This document shows, in pieces, positions 1 to 10,929 of a DNA stretch of 64,000 nucleotides. Each line of letters begins with the position of its first letter. Within the stretch, counting starts at the first letter, position 1. The stretch lies in NCBI GenBank assembly GCA_050084515.1, contig CM114271.1, positions 5,084,001 to 5,148,000 of the forward strand, written 5' to 3'. The notes beneath the pieces are model-generated. The model was not told the origin of the DNA and did no database searches. It saw nothing but the letters and a program-made list of their open reading frames with translations. The position numbers and the translations under genes were made by a program. The DNA comes from Blasia pusilla (lineage: Eukaryota; Marchantiophyta; Marchantiopsida; Blasiales).

Positions 1-70
1 ATGCTGGTATCAAAACTAAAATGGTTACTTTCTGCATATAGGTAGGGTTGACTAGAAACATATGTGACAT

Positions 71-387
71 TATGGTTGCACAAAAACGGACAAGTTTGTC
101 CCTAGGACAGATACGGAAAAACAAATTTGGACATGTCCATAGACATGGATTGGAAAATACGGGGACCACACTTATAGTTCATGATGGAAGGCAACGCAAG
201 GGAGGGCAACGCAATAAGGAGGTAGGAGGAGGAAGAAACGAGAAAGTGCAGATCATGAAAGCAAGTGGGGGGACTAAGAAAGAAGGGGGAGATAAGGCCC
301 ACACGGACAATCCATTCTATAGCACCGATGTAAGTCCACGGACATGGAAATGTCCACGGACACGTAATTTGTCCATATGCAACCTTG
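71..387. mobile_element. hAT-like MITE, copy 1
   Basis: A non-coding element of about 317 bp with imperfect terminal inverted repeats built on GGTTGCA / TGCAACCTTG. It is flanked by a perfect 8-bp direct repeat, TGTGACAT, at 63-70 and 388-395. Its interior holds repeated GGACA/TGTCC palindromes near both ends. An 8-bp duplication with short inverted ends is the mark of hAT transposons. It is related, in opposite orientation, to the copies at 1224 and 7782. Open frames across it are chance. Confidence 0.75.
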
Positions 388-395
388 TGTGACAT

Positions 396-1215
396 GGTTA
401 TGAAAAAAGTGGTATAATTTATATACTTGAGTGTAAAGTGAGGGCTATTAAGAAGTTATGGAAAATTTGAGCAAGGGAATTTAAGGGTTCTCTTCCATAG
501 TGGTAAGTTTGCTTGCTAAGCTCCTGATTATAATTCTAAACATAGATCCAATAGCTTTATGCATACTTACAAACACGAAACAATTTACCAACAACAACAA
601 TAGCCACATATAACTATGACCATATGCATTTTATTTTATCAAATTATTTAACCTTATGCATATGCATATTAACAACTTTAGATTTGGCCCCTCCCTACTC
701 CACACTCGTGACTACTTATTATATAATTTTAGAGATTAATTCAAAATCAACTCCATACTCACACTCTATAAGATTACAATCACCAAACATACTATTTGGC
801 TTGACAATAACTTATAAAATATGAATTTTTGGAAAATTCATATTTTCTTACTTTTAAAAAAATCCTTCTTTAACTAAAAAATAATTTTTATTCTAAGAGT
901 GAGATTACAAATAATTTAAACTTGAGAAAAAAAAATCATCTATGTGCTAAAAGTTTTGGGGCTCTAAGCCTCTTCACACGAGTGGTTTACATTCAACCCT
1001 TAGTCTATTAATACACTTTTGTTATCTCTTTTTAATTTTTTTGGTCTCACCCCTCTCCTTGTCCCCTTTCTTTTTTATTGTATGGGTAAGTTGGACCCCT
1101 ACTTTCCCCATGCCAAATGTTAAAGTTAGCGGTTCGTGTATACAACAAAGGCCCTGCATCCACTGCGTATATTTTCGGAAAAAAATTTCTTCCTTCTTTT
1201 CATATGTGAGATTTG
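396..1215. other. AT-rich intergenic DNA
   Basis: No gene, RNA or clear repeat was recognised. The stretch is low-complexity and AT-rich, and its short open frames have no recognisable domain. Confidence 0.5.
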
Positions 1216-1223
1216 TATTTCTC

Positions 1224-1553
1224 CAAGGTTGCAAGTGGACAAAGTTTGTGTCCGCGGACATATCCATGTTCGGGGTCTTACATTCGTGCTATTGAAGAAT
1301 TTGTCCATGTGGACCCCACCTTCCCCTTCTTTTTCATTCCCTCCACTTGCCTTCAAGTTCCATACTTCCCCGTTTCTTCCTCCCTCGATATCCAGTCCCT
1401 CCCTCCTTATTGCCTCACTCGTCCTTACCCTACCTTCCATCATAAGCTATAAGTGTGGGGCCCACCTCTTGTAATTCATATTTGTGGACATGTCCAAACT
1501 TGCCCGTGCATGTCTATCCCAAGGACAAACTTGCCCATTTCTATACATCCATG
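1224..1553. mobile_element. hAT-like MITE, copy 2
   Basis: About 330 bp, same family as the element at 71-387 but inverted. It starts CAAGGTTGCA and has a decayed right end. A perfect 8-bp target duplication TATTTCTC lies at 1216-1223 and 1554-1561. The interior is pyrimidine-rich on this strand (CCTTCC/CTTCC runs), matching the purine-rich interior of copy 1 read in reverse. Confidence 0.8.
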
Positions 1554-1561
1554 TATTTCTC

Positions 1562-2230
1562 TAAACCAAAGTCTTATTTCGTTAACATAATGTGTTGTCT
1601 TTACGTCGATTTGGATAATGGTGGATCCTCCTTAAAGGGTCTGGACGGAACTGGTGGTCTGTTCACAAGTTCGCTTAAGGGGGTCTTGCTCTACCCATAG
1701 GGGACTTGGGAATCCATTCAATCTATACACGCCAATAACATGGACATATACATGAAAAAGTGTGGCCTCTAACACCTATCATAACAAAATGAGTGTTATG
1801 TCATAGTTGATAATTTGGGGGGTTGGAAATATGAAACTAAGGATTGTAAATATCCGTGCATATGCCTCACCTATACCCATACCCATAAGTTATTCCTTAC
1901 TCTATTTATTTCCATTGCAATATCCACTATCTATCCAACCCATCTATTTCTCCACCACCATATCTACTATCGTATTCCATATCCGCAACATACTCTAAAA
2001 ATATATATATATCAAAAACTATCATATGCACATTCAGAAAGATCTTCCATTGATAATAATAGTCCTGAGTATCATTGGTATGATTATTACATCTCCCACT
2101 TTTGTATACAATTTTTTGCAATAAGCTCTTATTCATATACTACGATTTTTATTTCTAATTGAAAGATAACAACTATGTGTCTTTTCCTTACATGAAACAT
2201 TAGATTTTTTTGCTAAATGAATACAATTGA
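1562..2230. other. AT-rich intergenic DNA
   Basis: No gene recognised. It may include a lost 3' LTR of the neighbouring copia element, but I could not match it to any sequence at that element's other end. Confidence 0.4.
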
Positions 2231-2339
2231 TGTTATTTAAAGATATGAAATTTGGATTTAAACATTCTAAGCCTACATATACAAAGAGATTATTAAATGA
2301 AATATATTTGCATCTTGCTATGGTTGCTCATCTCGATTT

Positions 2340-3000
2340 CTCTTATGTTTAAAACCATGCAACTTTAGTTGTTTCTTATAAGCCCAACGTACTACAACAC
2401 TTCCAAATCTCAATGTGTATCCAAAAGTTGATGTTGTATTAAGGGCTCTTCTTGTTCCCTTAAACCAATTTACATCAGTATATTCCTATCACTATAAAGG
2501 CTTTGGGAATAAATAGTGAAGTCCAAAATTAATTCTAAATTTCATGTACCTCAAGATACACCTCATTGCATCAATATGGAATTTTAGTGGTGATTGCACG
2601 AATTGAATAACTAAACAACCACATAATTGAGATTTGACCCTTGTGATAGTCAAATAGATCAAGCTTTCAACCATATTATGATGGGTGTTAGGATTACTTA
2701 TCTCATCACCTTCATCTACTCTTAGCTTCACACTCTAGTCTTATGACATTAAGACATGCTTGCAAACTATCATGTTGAGCGCAATAAATTTATCAACATT
2801 ATATTGGCATCAAAGTAGCCACGTATCATCTCCATCATAGAAGAACTCTATACTAAGAAAGTATTTGAGCTCTCTTAAGTCTCACGATTCAAATTTGTCT
2901 TGAAATATATTGGCCTTTGATCCTTTTTTTATCAAATTCTCACTACTCTTAGCCATAATTCTATCATTAACATATATAATGATGATAATCAAATATCCTT
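2340..3000 (-). pseudogene. copia reverse transcriptase and RNase H remnant
   Basis: The frame at 2492-2731 gives SLIYLTITR and DAMRCILRYMKF, diagnostic of the copia segment between RT and RNase H. Upstream on the minus strand, near 2.98-2.84 kb, are IYVND (for YVDD) and LRELKYFLSIEF. Downstream near 2.48-2.34 kb are EYTDVNW and FGYTLRFGS, the RNase H part. It is a decayed relic of the copia element. Confidence 0.8.
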
Positions 3001-3033
3001 CATACTTTAAGTAAATAGAGTGAAGAATATGAA

Positions 3034-3156
3034 TTGTAAATTACTTGTAAATTCCCAAAGATCCTTGGATTTTAGCTTAACAATTCATATTCTTCATGCT
3101 TCGAATATTGTAAATTACTTGTAAATTCCCAAAGATCCTTGGATATTCGAAGCATG
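3034..3156. repeat. 37-bp direct duplication with flanking inverted repeats
   Basis: A 37-bp segment (3034-3070) is repeated exactly at 3108-3144, a 74-bp offset. A 14-bp inverted pair, CATGCTTCGAATAT at 3095-3108 and its complement at 3143-3156, brackets the second copy. This may be a local slippage or template-switch duplication inside the copia relic. Confidence 0.8.
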
Positions 3157-3439
3157 GAAGTTGAATGAGGAATAAAATACTCTACTCCATTGTCTCTTGG
3201 GATATCTTATTGATAAATTATTCCATATCTTCCATCTAGACCTTTATTTGCTTCACTAGATATAATTTCTTATAGTCTCAACCTTACACACTATAGACCT
3301 CTAGACTTTTAAGAGTTGATAATTGAAACTATAGACCTCTATTTGTGTTGTTGGATAATGCTCCTCAATCATACCTTCCCCATGATTCTGGATTGGCAAG
3401 CTAATATGGTTGTTTATGTCATAACTTCATTTCATCAAA

Positions 3440-4010
3440 CCCATATCTCTACAAGAGAAAAACTACCTAGTGGAAGGATAATAACACCCAAACCCCTTAG
3501 AATATATAATATAGCCCAAGAAGATGCATCTTTTTGCTTTTCTATATAACTTCTTGTGGGTTTCATTTGGAATATAAACAAAGCACTTTTGACCAGATAT
3601 CTTAAGAAATATCTCAAGCTGGTTTTCTACAGATGCTTATTATATTGTTTTGAATATATTGTTGGTGTAGGCATTTAATTTATGAGATGTTTTGCACACA
3701 AATTATTTCTACCTAATACACCTTAGGCACACTCTTCTCGTTCAACATAGCCTTTTATGTTTCTGCTATATATCAATTCTTCCTCTCTAATATTGTGATT
3801 TGGAATATAAATTTATGTAACTTGCCTATTGATGCCATGTTAAATATAATAGGAAGGCATCAATTTTACCAAATTTAAACTCTTTCTCCATTTGATATCA
3901 AATTCATAATACAATGTCTAGATTGCTTCTCTACTATGTTCTTGAAATTATGAAAGATCTTAAATACATTTGATTTTTCTTTCAAGAAGTACATCCATAT
4001 CCTTCTGGAA
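3440..4010 (-). pseudogene. copia integrase remnant
   Basis: In minus-strand translation I read WMYFLKEKSNVFKIFHNFK, then VEKQSRHCIMNLISNGE, ITILERKN, KAMLNEKSVPKVY. These are the copia DDE integrase landmarks: the FLKxKSEVF helix, the RSDNGGE region with the second Asp replaced, NGVxERKN and ARAML. Multiple stops show it is inactive. It sits between the array at 4248 and the RT remnant, as expected for copia order. Confidence 0.7.
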
Positions 4011-4247
4011 AAAATAAGGAATAAGGGATACAAACTACAAATTTCCACTCGAGCTAGGATGATATATTATTCACGTATTTGTATGAACATATTTGTATAT
4101 AGCATTTCCAAAATCATTAATATCAAAGGATGGAAGGATAAACAAAATTTAACCATATGATTAATTCAATATTATATACCATCTCGGATCATAATAATTG
4201 TTTGGAGTCTTAATGAGTCTTCATATCATTTAATATCCATAAATCAA

Positions 4248-5307
4248 TCTATATTCTTATGGGAGAGTGCCTTCTTGATTTGCAAACAACTCTCTGCTTG
4301 ACACATGGCAACTGGGCAACAAAAAATTGTTTCACATACTACGGGCACCAAGAAAAAATTTGAATTTATGTGCAGGATCAATAATCTTTTCCCTTCATGA
4401 CCTATACACTATCTCTTCAAACACTATTTATTTCGCATGTATTGCACGAGCACCTCATCTATATTATTATGGGAGAGGGCCTTCTTGATTTGCAACACTT
4501 TTCTACTTGACTCGTGGCAACTGGGCAACAAGAAAAAATTTCACATGCTACGGGCAGCAAGAGAAATTTTGAATTTATGTGCAACATCATTAATCTCTTC
4601 CCTTCATGGGCTATACACGTGGCTTTTCAAACACTTTTTATTTTGCGTGCATGGCACAGGCACCTTATCTATATTATTATGGGAGAGTGTCTTCTTGATT
4701 TGTAAAAACACCTTTATATTTGACACGTGGCAATGGGCAGCAAGAAAATGTTTCACATGCTACGGGCAGCAAGAGAAAATTTGAATTTATATGCAACATA
4801 ATTAATCTCTTCCTTTCACGGGCTATACACTAGCTCTTCAAACACTTTTTTATTCCGTATGCGTCGCGCATGCACCTTCTCTATATTATTATGAGAGAAT
4901 GACTTCTTGATTTGCAAACACTTCTATACTTGACACGTGGCAATTGGATAGCAAGAAAATGTTTCACATGCTACGGACAACAAGAAAAAGATTGAATTTA
5001 TGTGCAACATCATTAATCTCTTCCCTTCACATGCTATATACTAGCTCTTCAAACACTTTTTTTATTTCGCGTGCATCACACAGACACCTTATCTATATTA
5101 TTATGGGAGATTACCTTCTTGATTTGCAAACACCTCTCTGCTTGACACGTGGCAACTGGGCAGCAAGAAAATGTTTCACATGCTACGGGAAGTAAGAATA
5201 GAATTTGAATTTATGTGCAACATCATTAATCTTTTTCTTTGACAGGCTATACACTAGCTCTTCAAACACTTTTTTATTTCTCATGCATTGTACGGGCACC
5301 TTACTAG
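4248..5307 (+). repeat. Tandem array of five Helitron-like units (about 211 bp each)
   Basis: Units begin with TCTATATTATTATGGGAGAG-type sequence at 4248, 4458, 4668, 4880 and 5092. Each ends with a short CGTGC/GCACG hairpin followed by GGGCACC. The last unit alone ends CTAG at 5304-5307, followed by T, and the first is preceded by A. A TC start, a 3' hairpin, a CTRR end and insertion between A and T are the hallmarks of Helitrons. There is no coding capacity, so it is non-autonomous. Internal junctions run straight from the hairpin tail into the next TC and lack CTAG. Confidence 0.8.
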
Positions 5308-5449
5308 TGTTCTGTTCTTCACCACTAGTGCTTAGGCTCTTTGATTCCATTATGTGATTCATGGTCAAAACTTGCTTATCACTTTGATACCATTCAACAT
5401 AATTCTATTGTGGAAGCACTCACGATTTAATATCATTATATTTCTTAAA

Positions 5450-6240
5450 TAAACTTTTGGTGTAATGATATTTGAACTTGTAGTAGTTGGAAGATCTATG
5501 TGGTTGATAATATGGATTGTGGGCATTTATTCTTTTCTCTAACAAATTTGTTTCAATGATCTTTTTGTGTTTAAAAAAATATCTTAGTAGCCTTAATTCC
5601 AAACCTCGAGCCAAATCTTCCAAAAAAATTATAATTATCGTGGATTTTTATTTCCACAGGATTTTTATCTTTTTGTCCTCCTTTATAATATGCGTGTTTC
5701 TACAAACTACATGAAGAAACACTTGGCTTCAATCGGATCTCTTAAATGATTAGAAATAAAATTCAAGTGTTGGGATTGTATCCATAATAAATATGGATGT
5801 TTGGAAAAAATATGTATTCCTCTCTTAATCCTCTAAGCGTGATCCTTATAAGATCATCATCATATGTGACAACCATAATTTTCCTAATTGATAAAAAAAT
5901 ATGTTTAATACTTAGGATGCAATCTAAAAGACTAAGATCATTTCCTTATTTTCATTAATTGTTTCTTCCATTGTAATTTCCTAACTCTAGTATAAAATTC
6001 AGAAACTTTAGCTCGTGAATCTCTCACATCCTTTGGCTTTAATGCATCTTGAATATGACCTATTATAGATGCATCAATTATAATTGATAGCCGTTGATAG
6101 CCTACCTTACCCTCTTGTTCCATGCTTTGATATCTAGATCTATGTTGATGGAATCTCTAATAGGCTTCAATTTGTTGCCCGTGAGTTGATCCATAATTCA
6201 TGACCTATAAATAAATTCTTGATTCTTACCTTCCATGGAT
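5450..6240 (-). pseudogene. copia gag remnant
   Basis: The frame at 5938-6123 and its upstream continuation read like copia Gag, with residues such as MDQLTGNKLKP, IIGHIQDALKPKDV and VRKLQWKKQLMKI. These match the family pattern of a WDxL start, an xxIQDA-like helix and the LKxxLxxLKM segment. A Cys/His-poor remnant of the zinc knuckle follows near 5.69 kb. There are several stops. It would have formed the retroelement particle and has no host function. Confidence 0.6.
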
Positions 6241-6339
6241 ACTAATTTATCCACTCCAATTTCTCTCCAATGATTGAAGAAATGGATTGAAAATTGAACA
6301 ATTTTTAAGAATGTGAAAGTTTTGAATCATAATTCTGTA

Positions 6340-7780
6340 TATTTTTTGGGCATAAATACATACTTTTGGTCTATTTTTCAGTGGTTTTATGGGATTGCTA
6401 TTGGAGAAAATCATTTAAAAAATATTTCAGCAAAATTGATATTTTCAATGAAACAAATGTCTTGGTGTTTTCTACCTCGAGCCAAAAATTATAAACCCAC
6501 CAAATTTTCACAAAATTTGAAATGTACTTAAAAATAGTGCCAATAGAAATTTGATACACCAATCATTTATACGATATTTTGATTTTCTCATATTTTGTTG
6601 GTCTCGAAACAAGCATTTCTACCATTCCAAGTGTACTTTTCCCCAATAGATCATATTCTTCTATTGCTCTTGTTACAAATATATTACTCACCTGATTATC
6701 CTTCACACACTTCAAATTTGTAATACCATGTAAGAACTACCAACTATGCAAAGTTTGCAAAGTGTACGCACCCACACATAACACTCACACATAGAGGATA
6801 GACAACTAGCTTTTGTAAAGAACACGAATGAAAATATGTACGAATAGAACAAAAGAGCCTTATTTATTTGTATAAATGTCCAGAAAAGAAGTGTTTGTAT
6901 TGGAATCCTAAAAAAAGGCTTATCACCTCATCCTAGATAATTTCCTTGTGCACACAAGTCATCTCAACCTACAAAGCTTACTTTTCTTACCTATTATTAC
7001 AGTGAACTACTAAAGTTATCTCAAGCTTGAGCATATATCAACACTTCATATGAATATACTGCAACATAAGTATTTATACGTACTAATTGACTTGTTATCT
7101 CATCAAAGAAAAAAAATATGATAACACCAATTTCTATGTTATCTCTTACACTCTTACGATAAATCATATAGGAGAATATTATTATTGTGTAGCAACATGA
7201 TGTTATTTGCTCTTCTCCATTATCTTCATATTTTGGATGAGAAATCTTCCCATCAAGTGTTCGATGGGAAAAAAAAAACTGATCATTACTAGAAAATTTC
7301 AAAATAAACAAACTTATGAACTTGCAAATATCAGTAGAATTACAATATTATCCATGCATCAAAGTCTAAATTAAAGAATTGGAAAATACACATACTCCCT
7401 TCACTACAAATCTTATTTATCAAGCTTGCCTTGAATATAAACCATAGTATGTATAATATCAAACTCCTCAACACAAAATAATTAATATTGAAAACATCTA
7501 TAATCAATATTAAAATTGGAATAAATGAAAAGGACAAAGAAGTACTTAACTATGATTCCATCTACCCATGGATACTCTATAGTATATACGATAGTTGGTC
7601 AAGGGTGAAATTAAGTTGTGATATTAATTGAAATTATCTCATCTTCATGATTTCCTTGCAAATACATTATTTGAGATCTTAAGACCATCTAAAAAACTCA
7701 TATTAAAGCTTTTGGAAAGATGTGGTGGTGGGTGTACATTGATAACTAGTACTCAATCCATGAGACCTTCACAACCATAT
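6340..7780. other. AT-rich DNA, possible copia 5' LTR remnant
   Basis: No gene recognised. The part from about 6730 could be the 5' LTR and leader of the minus-strand copia element (TG at 6729, TGGTATTA-like primer site adjacent on the minus strand), but no matching 3' LTR was found. Confidence 0.3.
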
Positions 7781-7781
7781 T

Positions 7782-8466
7782 CAAGGTTGCACACGAACAA
7801 ATTATGTATCCGCATACATGTCTATACGTACACGGGTACCTGCGGCTCGCACTTGAGCTCGTCTGCCTCGCCCACAATGAAAACCTCGGCTTGACAGCCC
7901 GCACCCATTTTGTAGCGTGTATTGGCTCGCCCTAGGTCCGTAGGGAGGGTCCAACCCGCCTTTCCGCGCGCAAGATTATATATATATACAAATTCTGTAT
8001 CCGCATATACGTCCATGTCTATGGAGTTACGTTCACACTATTGAAGGACTTGTCCATGTGGGTCCCATCTCCCCCTTCTTTCTCATCCCCCCCACCTTAC
8101 CTTCATGATCCATATTTTCTCCTTTCTTCATTCTCCCACCTCTACGCCCCCCCCTTATTGCACCACCTACCCTTGCCTTGCCTTTCACCATGACCTATAA
8201 ATATGGCTCCACCTTTTACGATCCATGTCCGTGGACATGTCCAAACTTTTCCGTAGTAGGGATGGACTTGTATATTTTTGTGCAAGCATGGCCCTGGGCC
8301 CCGTGAGGGTTAGGCAAGCGCTCATAACCCGCACAACTATTTGATCCTTGCCTTGATAAGCCCACACCCGCGTCCTAAGCTTACGCGCGCCATTAGGGTG
8401 CCAAAAAATGGGGGAAGGGGATCCGTTGGGCATGTTTGTGGACATGTCCGTTTCTGTGCAACCTTA
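7782..8466. mobile_element. hAT-like MITE, copy 3, enlarged
   Basis: It has the CAAGGTTGCA left end and a TGCAACCTTA right end. An 8-bp target duplication lies at 7774-7781 (ACCATATT) and 8467-8474 (ACCATAAT), with one mismatch. It is about 685 bp, twice the size of copies 1 and 2, because of two GC-rich blocks at about 7830-7980 and 8275-8430. The first block lies between two similar stretches (about 7797 and 7984, both containing TGTATCCGCAT) that resemble a duplicated copy of the MITE end. Confidence 0.75.
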
Positions 8467-8474
8467 ACCATAAT

Positions 8475-10900
8475 CCTCTTGTACATATGTGATATTGTAA
8501 AAATAGTTCTAGACGTTGGTATGTATTATCCCATTGTTACGTCATAAAATTCATCTATATAAGATCTCAATGGAATATTTTAACATTAATAGGATATCGA
8601 ATATATATATTACCAATGATACATGTATGGCTATGGGAGGTACCAGACGAGGAGTTAGTATCACGAGTGTTGCACCTTTTTGATATGCCCTACAAAATTT
8701 ATGCATAAAAATGGTTTCTTTTTGTAAATTTTTGATGACCTTAATCCACATCCTACCACAATTCACCTTTGTAAACTCAATAAGGAGGAATCTAGTGAAA
8801 AATTCTAAGTATGGCATATTCTAATACAATCTCCATGTGGCATTAGCATATGTATCTAGTAATTTGACATACATGAGTTGATCCCCCTCCCCACAAAGGC
8901 GCAAGCTTTACTTTTTTTGTAGAAAGGGAACAAATGAGAAAAATATGGGAAATAGCATACTTGAGATAATGAGATGAATGTCTATTAGCTATATATGTAT
9001 ATTTTGTGATTAATTACTAATGTGTCAACTCCCAATAAGCCTCGAAATTCTAATCCAAGTTTTTTCGTAACTTGATATTTTCCATATCTATGGGAAATCG
9101 CAAGTTCTTTTGCAATAAATTATTAAAATTTATTAATGTATAAAAAATCAAACTACATAATTTTACAATATAGTTGCATAATTTATATAATAGATATAAG
9201 TGCTATGTCGCTTACTGATCAAATATCATGGGCATGACTTTCTAAAATATCTCTACTGTGACATCTTAGTTAGCCAACATATAGAGTTCTACTATATTGA
9301 TAACGTCGAAGATGTTTGGGCATAACGTTGCCTCAAGAATTGAGAGGATACTATAGACAATTTTGTTGCATCAGGGTTGTCGTTTAGGAAAATTCCCCTC
9401 TTTTGCTATTTTGGGTCGCGTAACACGTTGATTCACTTAACAATCACTCAATAACCTATGTGTGCAAGTAAACGATTTTAAGGCCATTTTTGGGGAAAGG
9501 CTTTTTACTCTTCCTAAGAGTATAAGAGAGAGAGGTATGGCTTTCTCAAACCATCCTTCTCATACTAAGCTTTTGGAGCATTTCTATTGCTAGGTTTTGT
9601 TTGGAGCTAGTGAGTTAGAGTGTGAATTCCCTCATTAGAGGATGGATATGTCTTGATATTACGTGTAGATTTGAGAATGGAGTTGGCCTTATGAATAATT
9701 TTAACTTTGATATTGTTTCGTGGTCTTGGTGTACATGCATGAATGTATTCATTTGCGGATGGATCTACTCATTTGTTGGAAGAACAATGTTATATGTTTG
9801 TGTAGATGTGATTCGCAATGTGAATTGTATAGTGATGTCTGAGTGCACAACACTAATACACTACCCATTGAGACCGTGCTTGCATCCACACATGAGTATC
9901 ATTGAGGTTCCTCATCTCACTAGTACGATGAATAATCATAAGCAAATTGCGCTCTTAACCATAGAGAAAAAAGTAAGGGGAAAAGGATACCTACTTGCTA
10001 AACCTATAGCCCACTTCCAATCACAAAAAAATTTAGCTCTAATCTCCTACGCAACCTCTCTATAAGCCATATTTGTAGAAAACCCTCTTCAGCATGTGGA
10101 AAATTTTCCATATTAGACCGTACACCTTAAGATGACCTTACGATTGTTGTATTGTGCTCAATTAATGTTTGATCACTCGAGATCTAAAACCAACTAAAAA
10201 AATCAATATTTTTGTTCGTCAGTATATTTACTAATACCTAAGATTCATTCAAAATTCAAATTCAATTTAAGAATTCATACTCTACTCCTTTACTCACTTT
10301 GTGTGAAAATTTAACCAATTATATTGACTCCAATAAATTATTGGCCATATTCCAAAAATAATGGTTGTCCCACTCCATAATAGTAAAGGCCATACAAAAT
10401 CCAAACTCTATTTGTAGCCTAAAACGATAATTTAGAGTGGGTGAAATTATGGAGTCAAAGCATAAAAAGATGTTCAGACACTACCACATACTATGAATAT
10501 GAAAAAAAAAAAATCTTACATTCATATACATGTCATACCTCCAAGATTATACCCAAAGCAAGTTGTGTGTCTCTTTGACTCTAGAATGCCCCAACTCCTT
10601 ATGGGCATGCGCTTTATATATAGTGTGCTCTGTATGAAGGATGAGGCACTAGTCATATTCTACTATCCTCGTAACACTTGTGCCCACTCCCTTTAGAACT
10701 ATTGGGCTTACTATAGGATCTATTTTTCTATCTAGCGCCAATGTGCTTGCTATGTTTCCAATTCATAAATACTCCAAGATTTCTTTATCCTCATGGATCT
10801 TAATCACCTATCACCTTCTCACCAACCTCTAGATCTAAGGACTTTGCATTTAACCTTGATGTTTAAGACAATGCTACAAAGCTATCCCTAAGGCTCTTCA
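8475..10900. other. AT-rich intergenic DNA
   Basis: No supported gene. The longest frame, 9622-10065 (147 codons), shows no recognisable domain, starts at a non-ATG codon and has chance-like composition, so it is not called. Confidence 0.5.
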
Positions 10901-10929
10901 TGACAACAAAATCCAAGTTGGAAAATGCA

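Larger units (their letters stand above)
2240..6330 (-). mobile_element. Decayed Ty1/copia retrotransposon, interrupted by a Helitron-like array
   Basis: Conceptual translation of the minus strand gives copia domains in family order, running from high to low coordinate. Gag lies at about 6.33-5.45 kb, a protease remnant (ASFDHES, cf. the family DSGASFH) at about 5.39-5.33, integrase at about 4.0-3.45, reverse transcriptase (IYVND, cf. YVDD; LKYFLSIEF) at about 3.0-2.8, and RNase H (GYTLRFGS) at about 2.48-2.34. Stops and frameshifts occur throughout, so it is long dead. The 4248-5307 tandem array sits between protease and integrase. LTRs are not securely identified. A TG-starting stretch at about 6730 next to a weak TGGTATTA primer-site-like motif is the likely inner edge of the 5' LTR. 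Confidence 0.75.

Noticed and set aside
5379-5393. TGGTATCAAAGTG on the minus strand, like an initiator-Met primer-binding site
   Set aside because: The surrounding minus-strand frame reads through as the copia gag-protease junction (ASFDHES), so it is inside coding sequence and probably chance.
9622-10065. 147-codon plus frame in AT-rich DNA
   Set aside because: Starts at a non-ATG codon, has no domain and lies in intergenic repeat-rich sequence.
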